The notes: generated by a model not told the origin, from the sequence alone. A stretch of DNA of 64,000 nucleotides from Symsagittifera roscoffensis (GCF_963678635.1 NC_087065.1:68326956-68390955), one strand, 5' to 3'. Positions 23,901 to 33,870 are shown, numbered from the stretch's first letter. A program made the numbers and translations.

Positions 23901-26900
23901 TATACCCGGTTCTTCTCTAGGCATTGTCGACTATTTGTCTAGATACCCGACTTTTGAAGCACCGTTGCCATCGTCGCATGACGAATTATTCGTCATTAAA
24001 TCTATTCAAGCTTTTCATAATGCTTTAAATTCGATTAGTACTCGGTCTAAACCTCAAATAGTGCCGGTGGGGCATATTTCACAGTATAACGAGTTCCGAC
24101 CAATCAGATCGCTTGGTGAAATTGGAGGCAACATTAGCTACCTCTTAACTCATACAACAGACCAATCAACGTTCGATTCATCTGACCAATCATACTGTTT
24201 TAAACAGTTCAGTTCGTCGCCGCACGAGGGCGTCACAAACTGTACTCAATCTGTCAACCAATCCCAAAAGGATATGCAAATTAATCATCGTTACTTCTCG
24301 CCACTAGAGGGCGTCAGTTCATGCTCTCAGTCAACCAGCCAATCATATTCTCGTATGCAAAAACGTGAGCATTTAACATCGCCGCGAGAGGTCGACGTTT
24401 CATGCTCTGGTACTCTCGACCAATCACAGCACAGTATGCAAATGAGATACGCTAAACCAAAAGTTTTGGCTCAAACTCATTGTCCCCGACCTTACAACTT
24501 AAAAATCAGTTACGATATGGATACTTCAAATAATCTCTCTCAAAATACTACTCTTAACTCTACTCTAAATAACTCTACTAATACTGTTGACTTTGTAAAT
24601 ACTACGGTTGAACAAACAAATCTCCTTAATTTTGTCGAGAACTTTTCTACAAGTTCCCCTAACTTTCGCACCTCCAGTCAAATAAGACCTAAGATGTCTA
24701 CAATTCGCCCTCTGGATCGCCCAAGCCGTATTGATCAAATACGTTCCCGGAACATTGCCCGACTGCGACATTCTCGAGAACGATTCGTGGTCACTAGAGG
24801 ACAGACTACGCAAAAGGCCCTCACTCAGTTCCTGGATAAGTGTCGGAGGCAGCGGTTGACAAGGCGGGCCAGAAGAGGAAATGTACTTCGAATGGGGATT
24901 AATGCTATCAACAACCACAAACCGCTAGTTACTCAGGACAAGAAGAAGGTGGTCGGATTGCCAGGACTATTTGATGTGGATCTGCTGGGAGAACTGACAG
25001 GGGAAGACCCGTTCCTCGGACCGATGAGGACTGCAATAATTAATAAGGATGTACAATCCTTTAACAAACTGGGGACCTACATGGCCCAATTCTGGACAAA
25101 AGCGGCGGTAGTAAACAACTGTGTACTGATAGACAACAAACTAGCCATTCCCGAACAGTTACGTAGTGCTATCCTGACCCGACTGCATCGATCGCACCCA
25201 GGCCAAGCAGCCATGATGGACGCATCGGAATATATTTGGTGGCCATTTCTTAACCGCCAAATTGTCAACGTTTGCGAAAAGTGCCCGGAGTGTACTCTTT
25301 TTGGTAAGAACATCAAAACTTCTGCGACCTATAACTCAGCTAAGCCGTTACCAACTTTGTCAGCCCCGAATCAAGAATTGCAACTTGATTTCGCGGGTCC
25401 GTTGGTAGATGATAAGAAGGGGAAAATCTACATTTTAGTCGCTATAGATCGTTTTTCTAAATTTCCCTCGGTGATGTTAACTAAATCAACCAGTGCGAAA
25501 AAAATAGTCAAATTTTTGCGATCATATATTCGTAATCATGGCATACCAGAAAGCATTAGGACGGATCACGGATCTGGTTTTCATTCTGACGTCGTTAAAG
25601 AATTTTGCAAAATGAGAGGTATTAAACACATCCTCACAGCGGTGGGGGATCATCGGAGTTGTGGGCTGGTGGAGAGATCGATCCAGACCATAAAACGGAA
25701 GTTAGGAACAGAAAATTTAGCTCCTAATTTTACTAATCTGAAGTCAACTTTACAACAAATTATCGACGATATTCGAAAAACTAAGCATTCTACGTTAAAA
25801 GTATCTCCGTTTGAGTTACACTTTGGGAGGAAACCTAATACTGAGTTTTCATTAGCACGTGATAATGTTGTTCATTCCCCTACTTCAGCGCAAGGACTTG
25901 AAAGGAACCTCCTAACCCCGGAGCAACGGTCAAGCCAGGATTACAGCCGCGATAGGGCTAAAGTGGTACCCAGAGGATCCTCACACAGCCCAGAAATCCC
26001 ACTTAAGTTCAAGCCACTCTTTGGCGTGGGTGAGCGTATCGCGGATAGTCAACCGTATAAAGCCCTGGAGAACCTTGCAAAAGCAGCTAACACCTGGAAG
26101 CAGTGGAAACGAAATGTGCCCCCACAGCAAGGCCAGAATCTTCTCCGTGAATTGGCGGCTCGTAATAGCGACCTTGCAAACTCGCTCAAGACAGGGATCA
26201 CAAAGGGAACCCTACGCTTCTACGACAACGCCCGTGATACGTCAGCTCCAGCACTCTCGCATTCACAGAGATTGAACGTGTCGTCCTCTTCGAGGCCTAA
26301 AAGACTCTCAAAAACACGTAAATTAGAAAAATTAGTTTTACAAGATCCTCTAAGAGTCAAAATCTTTCGGAAAGTCCTTGATCGAAATTCGGGAAAGCCT
26401 CTGTTCAAATTAGCAAAAATCAAGATTACTCGTGTTACGGATCATACTTACATTACCGACAAAGGAAAAGTTTATCGGAAAAATCACATAAGCCTAAGAC
26501 ATAATTTTAATCTCCCTAAGATTTCAGCTACGCCTGGCACAGTGGGAGAACGTTTGCAACGACGAATTACTCCTCGGCCTCAATCTCAACCAGCTACCAC
26601 TTCAGCTACAAGGCAGTCAATTGAACCTTCGAAGGGTAAGGTGATTGACTTAACAGCAGAGTCGTCGAGCGAGGACTCATTGATCACTGGCCCCCAGCTC
26701 GAATTAGTGGAGGCACCGGTTTCAACGCCTCAAGGATTGGCTCCCGTGATCGCTACTTCAACCACTCCGATTGTCGATCCTTCAACTCACCCTGGCTTAA
26801 CATCTACTTCAGGGGCGGTAACACCACCCCAGGATCTGCAACAGACTTCAGACAAGGTCCCTCAGACTGCGACAGAAGATTCTGCATATACTGGCAACAC

Positions 26901-27195
26901 GGAGGTTGACAATCATACCTCTCAATCTTCAAGCGAGTTTCGGTCATCTAATCGGTCTAAGAAACCAACGAGGTTTTACGGAGATCCTCTTCGCCATTCA
27001 GTTAAGAGTGTAACTGAATCGGACCCTGCGGAGTTTTCGTCACAACGACACAACGCTGATCAAACTGCTACGCCACTCGCCAGCCAAGTTACTACGCCAT
27101 TCACCCCCATTGTTCGGAAAGTGCCGTTTCCTAGGACTAAGGAGCAAATTACTCCGTTTAAGAAAACGAGATCGGAAGAGCATGATAAACTTTAA
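20923..27195 (+). CDS. gag-pol: Gag-Pol polyprotein of the LTR retrotransposon
   Basis: A single frame of 2090 codons. Residues numbered from the ATG at 20923: Gag 1-310; two zinc-knuckle-like motifs from C313 and C335 (the second a clean CX2CX4HX4C); aspartic protease D-T-G-S at 424-427; reverse transcriptase with D673 (SLDLKYAFSQ) and Y-L-D-D 737-740; RNase H with D889, E929 and D956; a linker of about 400 residues with three 27-residue repeats; integrase zinc finger (H1422, H1425, C1451, C1454); catalytic D1489, D1548 and E1584 with DD35E spacing; and a long C-terminal tail with an SH3/GPY-like stretch and a VIDLT motif at 1907-1911. All catalytic residues are present. The frame extends 31 codons upstream into the LTR, but those codons duplicate in the 3' LTR and are hydrophobic, so M at 20923 is preferred. 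Gag and Pol share one frame, so no frameshift is needed; how the Gag:Pol ratio is set is not visible. Confidence 0.95.
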   Translation: MAQPAVPVNEDRTDLLGIPPFWARTSVNPPFIWETWVGQFFLAVSLKDNISPGEVLVAPAELVDEPYPKPEAPSADENAAELANRNLRIAAANRRIDEYNQDRRRKGPRIGNNWCYHEAEARLKSRLFFALGNEGKKRFLDSYPHLDLNTSSFRDFHKCCEDVFKAERDYTVERIKLYNTIFMQDNDSFSSFYARLSAQTALCNWPIDQERATLKDLFIGRIRDVEVQRQLIRAKANLDDTLQLALENEKGAKTSEQFQKLLPHNNATFNSTNSIRVKQEPTSSVQQFKNQGNSSRGGGVSRPNQRQNQNKPCYFCGNPFSLEHRRSCPAREATCNACKKKGHFAKVCNTTRRRVNMIQNDETPTDQECNLIDVNGDSEPEYGVMAVDVVQINNVELLKTAGGQPRSLSIQLRSGNSFFYSTVDTGSPVSFLNKKTADILMKRIPNIKFKDIARHPLDVIYVDYNKKPIKLFGSLEIPIASKGWKIDKACFLVSENRTRNLLGLNLHEKLGIETVQRRPAEVSYAEEDEELDPTSKFWRNHFVNRYPNVFSRLGRSKNHKVFTNFKDPLVPRQVKGRKVPIHLQDRVTAEIKKLIKDKHIEKLEKCTTDHFIAPIVLTAKKDGSIKLALNAKPMNAQIWQNKYQMPNMHELIDSAAQIITKDTPGEVWFTSLDLKYAFSQLPLSELTSSHCNFSILCGEATGTYRFKTGFYGLTDMPTEFQKAMDCTLQGLEGVICYLDDILVVTKGRVEDHNVLVERVMSRLDEEGWALKLSKCEFSVNKLVWLGYEIDENGYAPKFSKIEAIKSLLPPKTLKQLRSFMGTLNHLQRFIPDLHKYTVAFRASLKAENKKSFLWGEEQTIAFQKILNLIANIPNLFHYDASKASRLKCDASHSGLGACLEQEVEPNVWAPIAFASRFLNSAEIKYSTNELELLAIVWSCEHFRTYLLGTRFVILTDHKAIISALNETYGKKSYQSRLSRWADRLIPFDYHIEHIPGSSLGIVDYLSRYPTFEAPLPSSHDELFVIKSIQAFHNALNSISTRSKPQIVPVGHISQYNEFRPIRSLGEIGGNISYLLTHTTDQSTFDSSDQSYCFKQFSSSPHEGVTNCTQSVNQSQKDMQINHRYFSPLEGVSSCSQSTSQSYSRMQKREHLTSPREVDVSCSGTLDQSQHSMQMRYAKPKVLAQTHCPRPYNLKISYDMDTSNNLSQNTTLNSTLNNSTNTVDFVNTTVEQTNLLNFVENFSTSSPNFRTSSQIRPKMSTIRPLDRPSRIDQIRSRNIARLRHSRERFVVTRGQTTQKALTQFLDKCRRQRLTRRARRGNVLRMGINAINNHKPLVTQDKKKVVGLPGLFDVDLLGELTGEDPFLGPMRTAIINKDVQSFNKLGTYMAQFWTKAAVVNNCVLIDNKLAIPEQLRSAILTRLHRSHPGQAAMMDASEYIWWPFLNRQIVNVCEKCPECTLFGKNIKTSATYNSAKPLPTLSAPNQELQLDFAGPLVDDKKGKIYILVAIDRFSKFPSVMLTKSTSAKKIVKFLRSYIRNHGIPESIRTDHGSGFHSDVVKEFCKMRGIKHILTAVGDHRSCGLVERSIQTIKRKLGTENLAPNFTNLKSTLQQIIDDIRKTKHSTLKVSPFELHFGRKPNTEFSLARDNVVHSPTSAQGLERNLLTPEQRSSQDYSRDRAKVVPRGSSHSPEIPLKFKPLFGVGERIADSQPYKALENLAKAANTWKQWKRNVPPQQGQNLLRELAARNSDLANSLKTGITKGTLRFYDNARDTSAPALSHSQRLNVSSSSRPKRLSKTRKLEKLVLQDPLRVKIFRKVLDRNSGKPLFKLAKIKITRVTDHTYITDKGKVYRKNHISLRHNFNLPKISATPGTVGERLQRRITPRPQSQPATTSATRQSIEPSKGKVIDLTAESSSEDSLITGPQLELVEAPVSTPQGLAPVIATSTTPIVDPSTHPGLTSTSGAVTPPQDLQQTSDKVPQTATEDSAYTGNTEVDNHTSQSSSEFRSSNRSKKPTRFYGDPLRHSVKSVTESDPAEFSSQRHNADQTATPLASQVTTPFTPIVRKVPFPRTKEQITPFKKTRSEEHDKL
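20924..20941 (+). other. Primer-binding site (tRNA-Ser-like)
   Basis: TGGCGCAGCCAGCAGTTC begins at the first base after the LTR. TGG pairs with the CCA end of a tRNA. The following CGCAG and GCAG blocks resemble the complement of the 3' end of animal tRNA-Ser, with about two mismatches in the first 15 nt as I recall that tRNA. The tRNA identity is a tentative inference. Confidence 0.65.
24217..24459 (+). repeat. In-frame 81-bp tandem repeat (3 units) in Gag-Pol
   Basis: Three units start with TCGCC(G/A) at 24217, 24298 and 24379, exactly 81 bp (27 codons) apart. Each encodes a Ser/Gln-rich unit of the form SP.E…C…QS..MQ. They sit in the RNase H to integrase linker, at residues 1099-1179. Confidence 0.85.
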
Positions 27196-27325
27196 AAACT
27201 TTGTAAACTCTGCCATACTAGCCTATTGACTAGGTTATCTCTTACCCATTCCGGTGCTTATTTTCTCTCATCTTCCTGCCTGATCCAAAATTTATACTAA
27301 GATAAATTTTTTCTAGAGGGGGAAG
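27196..27325 (+). other. 3' untranslated region and polypurine tract
   Basis: Between the TAA and the 3' LTR. The purine run AGAGGGGGAAG (27315-27325) abuts the LTR and is the expected plus-strand primer. Confidence 0.85.
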
Positions 27326-27664
27326 TGTCATGAGGCGACCTTCGGTACCTCATTATATTCTATTTACTTATGTACTGTCTTATCTAACTATATCTTATTT
27401 ATTTACTTATAGTGCAGTAAATTGATTCAAGGACAAATCTCACCAGCCAATTCGTTTGTCACTTGAGTTTTGGAAGCGGTCACTTGCGAGAGCCTTAAGT
27501 GTGAATTCAAGTCAGAAAACATTATACCTTTAAAACTATACATTCAATTCTGGATTCGATAATCATTTATTTGTTACTTTATTCTATCTATATATTTATC
27601 ATATCTAATTCAATATCTGGATTTTATAACATCTTTTTCCCTACTCAAACTGAGGGAAATCTCA
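27326..27664 (+). repeat. 3' LTR
   Basis: 339 bp, identical by eye to the 5' LTR, followed by the CTTTG target duplication. Confidence 0.96.
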
Positions 27665-27669
27665 CTTTG

Positions 27670-28848
27670 ATTTAAAGCAGCATCAGTCTATGATATTTTA
27701 ATGATATTGTGGCAGGTGAAACGAGAAAGAGTAAACATTGTTTTTATACTTCTTCGTACAGCCGTTCATTAACAAATTTTTCATGCTTAATATCTGCCTC
27801 TACTACACATTTTTTATAAATAGCCAACTTATGTAGAAGTTTTGCCTAATTGCTTTGCAAAAAATCATTCTTGTATCAATCTTTTTGATTTTATCAATTG
27901 GTATCGCTAGCTGTTTTTTATAAAGTTATCGCTATTGTTATATAACTTCATTTTTTTATACCAATATTTTGTTTTGTTTCAATTTCAATTTCTTCAATTG
28001 CTAATGCACTTTGATGCAACTGTCATTGTTGCATTTTTTGGTACAGTAAAAACCCAAAGTTATCAATCAGAATTTGCGAGAAGTAGAACAAGCTGACAAA
28101 ATTAACTTACAGATAACTTCCGTGATCTTTATTTTTATTAAATAAAAAAATGATGAAGATTACCTGACACGAAAAAATGGTTCATAACAGGATGAAACTT
28201 AAATTTTTTGCTGAATGTTCCAGCTCTATTTTTTTTTAAAAAAACTAAGCTTTTCATTGATTTATCTGTTCCTGTAAGCAAGATCAAATAATGAGCAATA
28301 GGTTTTGCGTGTAGCAGAGATTATATGAGAAAAAGACTGCTCACAGCGATTGATCCTCATGGCAAACAAAAGTATTCAATTCTTAAGTATGAGGGGACAC
28401 AGAACGCCTCTTCAGCCACGCGTGATGAACATTTTGACAGATTCAACATTTAGAGACCCACTTGAAACATCTGCGAATATTATTTGATTGCGAAACAAAA
28501 TCAAAAGGAAAAAATGAAAAACCGGGTGGCTGATTCAATCGTTTCATGCAATATTCAGCAATGTTTTTTATTGATCTGACAAATAAATGAAGCAACAACT
28601 ATCCTTTGGGTGGCTCACTCAAGAAAACTTGGGGATCGAAAAAGGAAATATTGACGCAATCATTCCGTATCACAATGAAAATATCGACGATCCTGATCTG
28701 AACACAAATTTATAGAAAAAATTCTAATGCAATTTTTTCTATACATTTATGATAATTTTAAAAATGACCCATACAAAACATTAAAAATTTTGCACTGAAA
28801 AGATTCAAACTCCGACTAAATACTGATTAAACTATCGCGCAGTTACAT
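27670..28848. other. AT-rich stretch, nothing recognised
   Basis: No gene or repeat recognised downstream of the retrotransposon. Confidence 0.4.
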
Positions 28849-28888
28849 TGTTCCGACATTCGAGAAAGTGCGGAATATTTATGCTTTT
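28849..28888 (+). mobile_element. 5' end fragment of HINE
   Basis: TTGTTCCGACATTCGAGAAA followed by GTGCGGAATATTTATGCT. The 5' hairpin has a different loop. Truncated after 40 bp. Confidence 0.55.
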
Positions 28889-28916
28889 TCCAACTTTCGA
28901 AGTAGTTGATGGCCGA

Positions 28917-29149
28917 TACCCAGTAAATGTTCTAAATCAGATCTGAAATAAACTGTTTCAGATCTGAAGTCGGTTGTGAAATGTTAAGTTAACCCGCGGA
29001 TATTTCGGGAATTGGTTATTTCAGATCTAATTTTAGATCCAGTTTTTTTCAAGATCTTATCAAGATCTGAAATAACGAAAATCAGCACTGAGAATCAACT
29101 CATATAAAAAATAAAGAATTTTAGATCTTCTATAAAAAACCGCTGGGTA
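28917..29149. mobile_element. Small MITE with AGATCTGAAATAA motifs
   Basis: The ends TACCCAG (28917) and CTGGGTA (29143-29149) are inverted and flanked on both sides by CGA, a possible 3-bp target duplication. The interior holds at least five copies of AGATCTGAAATAA or its complement, making the element a dense set of small palindromes. No coding capacity. The superfamily is not assigned. Confidence 0.55.
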
Positions 29150-29575
29150 CGAAGATTGTTTGTGTAAGCAATAGTGCGATAGTAATGGTTTTCTTAAGCA
29201 AATTTTCACACTCCTGAAAAAAACAATAACAAGAAAAATTTTAAGTTTTTGGAGGAACTAATATTTCAAGCTCAAAAGTTTGCTATTTTATTATATAGCC
29301 CGTAAAAAAGGTTGGGGTTTGAAAACTAATCACTAAATAAATGTTTTTGTTAGTACTGTTGTTACCATCTAATTAAAATTGGCGCCCTAAATTTGACACC
29401 CGTTCAGAATGCTGGAAGTCAGCTCATCAAAAAATAGTCACTAGATTCAAATTGAGTTGAAGCAATCATTAAAAATTGAAGAAAAAAAATCAAAAATTTC
29501 AAAAAAAAAGCAAAAAACAAAAAACTCAAACTCACAAGCTCACTCCAGACACGTAACCCAGAAGTAAAAATTTTC
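29150..29575. other. AT-rich stretch, nothing recognised
   Basis: Ends in an A-rich segment just before the hAT-like MITE. Confidence 0.4.
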
Positions 29576-29583
29576 CGCTGTTT

Positions 29584-29870
29584 CAGGGGCGGATTTAGGG
29601 GGGGGGGCGGGGGGGGGGCGGGGGGGCGGACGCCCCCCCTCAGGGATTCGACCCCCTGCCGACCCAAAGGGTCCCCCCTTTGATACTTTTTCAGAAATCC
29701 CTTTTTGGCCAACCGACCCTAAAATTTTTCTAAAAGCGCCTTTGGCGCCAATATATACTAACTTTGAGGTGGAGCGCGCGCCAAAAAAACGCTATTTTTT
29801 TGTCAACATTTTTCAAAAAGTGCCCAAAAACGGCTTTTTTTGACTGTTTTTTCAAACAGATCCGCCTCTG
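29584..29870 (+). mobile_element. hAT-like MITE with perfect 8-bp target duplication
   Basis: 287 bp. Termini CAGGGGCGGATTTA and, inverted, CAGAGGCGGATCT are flanked by CGCTGTTT on both sides (29576-29583, 29871-29878). CAG…-type inverted ends with 8-bp duplications fit the hAT superfamily. The left part is a G-rich tract interrupted by C (29597-29629), followed by CAGGGATTCGACC and the core GCGCCTTTGGCGCCAATATA. No transposase. Confidence 0.8.
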
Positions 29871-29878
29871 CGCTGTTT

Positions 29879-30298
29879 GTTTCGATATGAGATGAACACA
29901 CTTTTCTTGAAATTCCTGAAGATGTACAGAACTACCAGCCAGGTGAAATTTTTTTCTCCTCTTTGACAGCTCAAAGGAAAGCAATTTTAGGATCAGATAC
30001 CAAAACAAATAAAAAATTGTCGCGAAAGACTTTTCTGAATATTTTTGAGTTTTCATTTTCAATTAGTCAAGTACACCAGAGGGTGACCTCCGATTTAATT
30101 TCAACTACAATTATAACGATGTTGTAGCTTGTCCGTGCATCTAATTCAATCGCTCCTTGAAAAAAATACTATGAAAAATAGACAAAACGAAAAATTTCAT
30201 TTCCAATTTCTTAAAACTTGAATTATCGAGCAAGTTTTCCTAAATCAGCAGTGTGAGAAAATTTTGTAATTTTTGCGCAGCCACTTTATATCCCCGCT
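29879..30298. other. AT-rich stretch, nothing recognised
   Basis: No gene or repeat recognised. Confidence 0.4.
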
Positions 30299-30304
30299 AA
30301 CTCG

Positions 30305-30360
30305 AAATTCCAAGCAAGTGGGGAATGTACATGCTTGTTGTGAAATTGTTTTTATTTGAA
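30305..30360 (+). mobile_element. Diverged 5' HINE fragment
   Basis: AAATTCCAAGCAAGTGGGGA and ATGTACATGCTTGTTGTG match the 5' zone of the 36.6-kb subfamily (GGAATGTTTATGCTCGTTGTGG). Confidence 0.4.
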
Positions 30361-30565
30361 CCAAGTTCTGAGAAAAATTTATAGTGTGGTGATCGAACTT
30401 AGAATCTAACTGTTCCTAACCCTAAACGCTCTTTGAGTTTATGTAGATTGCTTGTTACACGCTTTGAAGACTTTATACTTGATGCTGAAAGCCTAAGACG
30501 AATTATTATCCCGCGCCCATCAATTTTTCCGAATTGAAATTAAGCGAAATAGTTGGCGATGTTCA

Positions 30566-31029
30566 TGTTCCAGTTTTTGAAGAAATATGTTTTCTTGGGG
30601 TCTTGTCTTCCTCCAGACAATTTTCGACGTTTCAACTAGTTTTTTGGACAAAAACTTTTTTAAAAGTTTAAAATATTGATGCTCAAAGCTCATTGTTGCA
30701 TATTTACAATGGTTTGTGTTTGGAAATAATTTGAGTACTTTATCTAAAAACGGGCTAATTAACACGCAGTATTTTTTGTCCTCTTAAAACTTAAGTGACA
30801 TCGTACATCATTTCAATTGAATTGAATTGAAGCCAAACCTTTACTTTTAAAAATACTTTACGAGACGTCAAACTTTCTTTTTGCACTTAACATAGATTTT
30901 TGGCGATGAAATTAGGAAGTGAAATTTAAAAAAGGTCTCTTTGTGCTTTAAAAAATTACTCAAAATCTTTAATCGACATTAGAAGCCAGTCGGAATTTTC
31001 AGGGCTTCTCCCTGATGTACGCACTCTTG
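30566..31029 (+). mobile_element. Diverged HINE copy
   Basis: Starts TGTTCCAGTTTTTGAAG, keeps CCAGACAATTTTCGAC, TTAACACGCAGTAT and the 3' end CCAGTCGGAATTTTCAGGGC followed by a hairpin, then GCACTCTTG. The inverted ATIR and 3' hairpin are still recognisable. Confidence 0.65.
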
Positions 31030-32661
31030 ACTCCTCATAGGAATCAAATTTCAACACTCAATATTTGATAAGGGCATTTAAAATTTATACTTTATCAACC
31101 AAAAACTATAGGAGAGCAATTAAAGGGCATAGTGGGAACATTCAGAATTCAGAGCCATACCCTAGAAAAGAGAATTTGTTTGCTCCTAAATCGAAGTCAG
31201 CGACATATGATGCCTTCGTTTTGATATGTCTTCATAGTTATAATCAGTTAAGCTTTTTTGGAATCTTGCGACAAAAATGCTCACATTTTCGCGCAAGCAA
31301 TGACAATAATACCGGAATTGAGCGCAGAAAAATAATTTGTCAGAATCTGTCGGATCTAATGTGGAGAACTGCATTTCTGTGCAATCTTGAAAAACTAAAC
31401 ACAAGTCTCGGACATCTTCGAACCGGTTGTTGTTTTTTTTTTGGTTATACAATTAATTTTTAATATTATGGTTCCAAACTGGCAAAGCTCTAGTTTCAAG
31501 TACTAAGTTCGTTTTGGTCACTTGGATCAATTTCATGTTGAAACGTTCTTTTAAATTTTATGCCAAAATTTATCAGAAAATCAATTTCCAGACACTTGTG
31601 CAACCAGTTTGTCAATTTTGTTTTTTGCTCAAGAAAACTTAATGGAACAGTTGCACAAATTGAGCAAAATTTTGAGGCGAAAAAAAATTGCTGTTGCTTT
31701 TTTTTCAGTTTATGCTCAGATGTTTATAATTCAAACGAGGTCATCAGAAAATTGTTTTTCAGTCATATTGAGGCTTTAAAAGCTAATTTTAATTTGAAAC
31801 TAATTTCACTCCCATTAAAAGAATTCTACGCCTCTGAAGAAAAATTGTGAATCAACCTAGACGGCAATTTGAGTAATACATTTTTGACTTGCTTAAGACT
31901 GAAAACGCCCTAAAAGTCTGATTCTTTTACCTTTAAACGTTAATCAAGCAGGGAATTCGAAATAAAATATTCCTTTTATTTGGTTTTTGGTTTATCATCT
32001 GAATTGAAAGCTAGCTGATTTTCCTTCATTGAAAAGACTAAATATCCCCGGCCCCAAGGTAATTTTATAACTTAGTTTTGCCGATATCATTTCAACTAAA
32101 AATGTATTGTACTTTAATGCATTGATCGGGTAATGTTACTAGAATACACATGTGTTGTTTTTGACCGCGGGTAACGTGAGATGAGAAAGGGGAACGCCCA
32201 TATTGAATTCTTTTTCAAACAACATAATTGAATTTTTACTTTATGAAATCCCTATTTGGTCCATTCAGTTGCCTAATTGGGTAACGCACAATCGCTTTTG
32301 TCTCGTAATGTATTGGCTCAATGTCGATTTCTTTCTTAGTTTTGTCAATACGGACGGCAACTCGCTTGAAGTTACGAGGAACTTCGTCAACTCCATTTTT
32401 TCATATATTGATCGCTTATCAAAACGGGAAAAATCAAAGTTCTAAAAACCGAAACAACTAATAATACTATATGCAGCGCCCCGGACTACAACCTCCATTG
32501 GATTAAATCCCCCTATGATTAAAGGATCTTTTGAAATACATCTATTACAGGGGTGGTCGCTATATTAGATACAAAATCAGCAGATGCTTAAGCATTGATT
32601 ATGTTTTTATAGCGGCGGTGGTTCTTCTTTACTAGGTAACATAGGGGGGGGGGTGTAGAGC
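31030..32661. other. AT-rich stretch, no supported gene
   Basis: Several open frames of 80-130 codons exist on both strands (31065-31463, 31560-31850, 32203-32445), but none shows a recognisable domain and overlapping frames are equally open. I treat them as chance ORFs. Confidence 0.4.
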
Positions 32662-32662
32662 G

Positions 32663-32704
32663 GGAGAGAGAGAGAGAGAGAGAGAGTGTGAGAGAGAGAG
32701 AGAA
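32663..32704 (+). repeat. (GA)n microsatellite
   Basis: About 21 GA dinucleotides interrupted once by GTGTGA, preceded by a run of 10 G at 32644-32653. Confidence 0.9.
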
Positions 32705-33112
32705 ATAATGTATTAATAAAATGGCCAGTAAAGCAGAACGCAATTTATCTAGTATACAATGATCAAAAAATCATTATTAATTTTATACCAGACCCAGCAT
32801 AGTAGCTGATAATGGTAAGCTCAACCTTAACTTTTTCAAGTTAGGTCGTCTCAAGAGGATAACAATAACGGTGAAATTTTTAATTGAATAACTGTAGCCT
32901 TGATCTTACACACTTTACAAGAGATATCAAGAGATATCGAATATTGGCAGCTCCGTAGAGTTATCTAACAACACTAAATAATGTTTTTTAGTTATTTCTT
33001 GGAAATAAATTAAAATTTTGAGCCCTTTTGATTTTCAAGAAAATTAAACCAATCGCGAGACTTGTTTAGGAAAAGTTTGTCTTTTTTCTTGCTTGTCATA
33101 TTTAAATTGAAA

Positions 33113-33578
33113 CAAGACTGCTCGTATCAGGGCGAATCCCTGAATGTTTGACTGCCTTTTAAGGTCTGTGGAGCAGTAATAACCCGAAAAATTTGAATAA
33201 ATAAAAAAAACGATTTTTTTAAATTTGAGATTTTTTTGTAAACACGCTATAAGAAGTACAAAGTGATATATTTATGTTATGGTAAATAAACTTCCTTCAA
33301 CCAAATTGGAACAATTTCTAAAACGGATTAAATCTCCGCTTCCGCTTTAACAGCGCAAAATATATTGCGCGTTAATTGTCCAAAATTGGCCAAAATGGCA
33401 ATCTCTAAATTTCCATGACTTTACGAAAAAAGATCACAGGAAAAACATCTTTTCAAGTTTAAGCTCAAGACAACAATACTTTTTGAATGATAAAAAAAAT
33501 CCGTCGAATATGGCTAGTTAAAAAGTCGAAATTTATCGGAAGAAAAAACCACCCCGAGCACAATTTACGAAAGTCGGA
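33113..33578 (-). mobile_element. Nearly complete HINE copy
   Basis: Intact 3' end CAAGACTGCTCGTATCAGGG with a weakened hairpin, interior in normal order with a GCGCAAAATATATTGCGCG palindrome, and a shortened 5' end (ACGAAAGTCGGATT) lacking part of the 5' hairpin. Confidence 0.8.
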
Positions 33579-33870
33579 TTAGTAAACTTCCTTGGTACGT
33601 AGTTTGAGCTCGCAGTGTTCTGGAAACGTAGTTTGAGCTCGCGATGTATTGGAAAATATATTTGATTAAAATAAAGGTAAATTTGCTTTCAGTAACTTCT
33701 GAAAGATAGTTTGGGAATTTCAGTCAAAAAATTTCTTATTTTCGGTGTCAACTAATTTCCCTATTTTCCGTTACAAATTACCTACGTTGAAATTAGACTA
33801 CATCTAACTGTACGGGGATATCAAATCAATTGATGAAGAATAATTACAAAAAAGGACCAGAAATAGAACG

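Larger units (their letters stand above)
20585..27664 (+). mobile_element. Complete Ty3/gypsy-type LTR retrotransposon
   Basis: A 7080-bp element bounded by two 339-bp LTRs that are identical by eye (TGTCATG…ATCTCA) and flanked by a perfect 5-bp target duplication CTTTG (20580-20584 and 27665-27669). It has a primer-binding site directly after the 5' LTR, one uninterrupted Gag-Pol frame in the order protease, reverse transcriptase, RNase H, integrase, and a polypurine tract before the 3' LTR. That order places it in Ty3/gypsy (Metaviridae) and not Ty1/copia. There is no separate envelope frame. Identical LTRs and an intact frame imply a very recent insertion. Confidence 0.97.

Noticed and set aside
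31065-31850. ORFs of 96-132 codons
   Set aside because: No recognisable domain, strongly AT-driven composition, and an overlapping antisense frame is also open.
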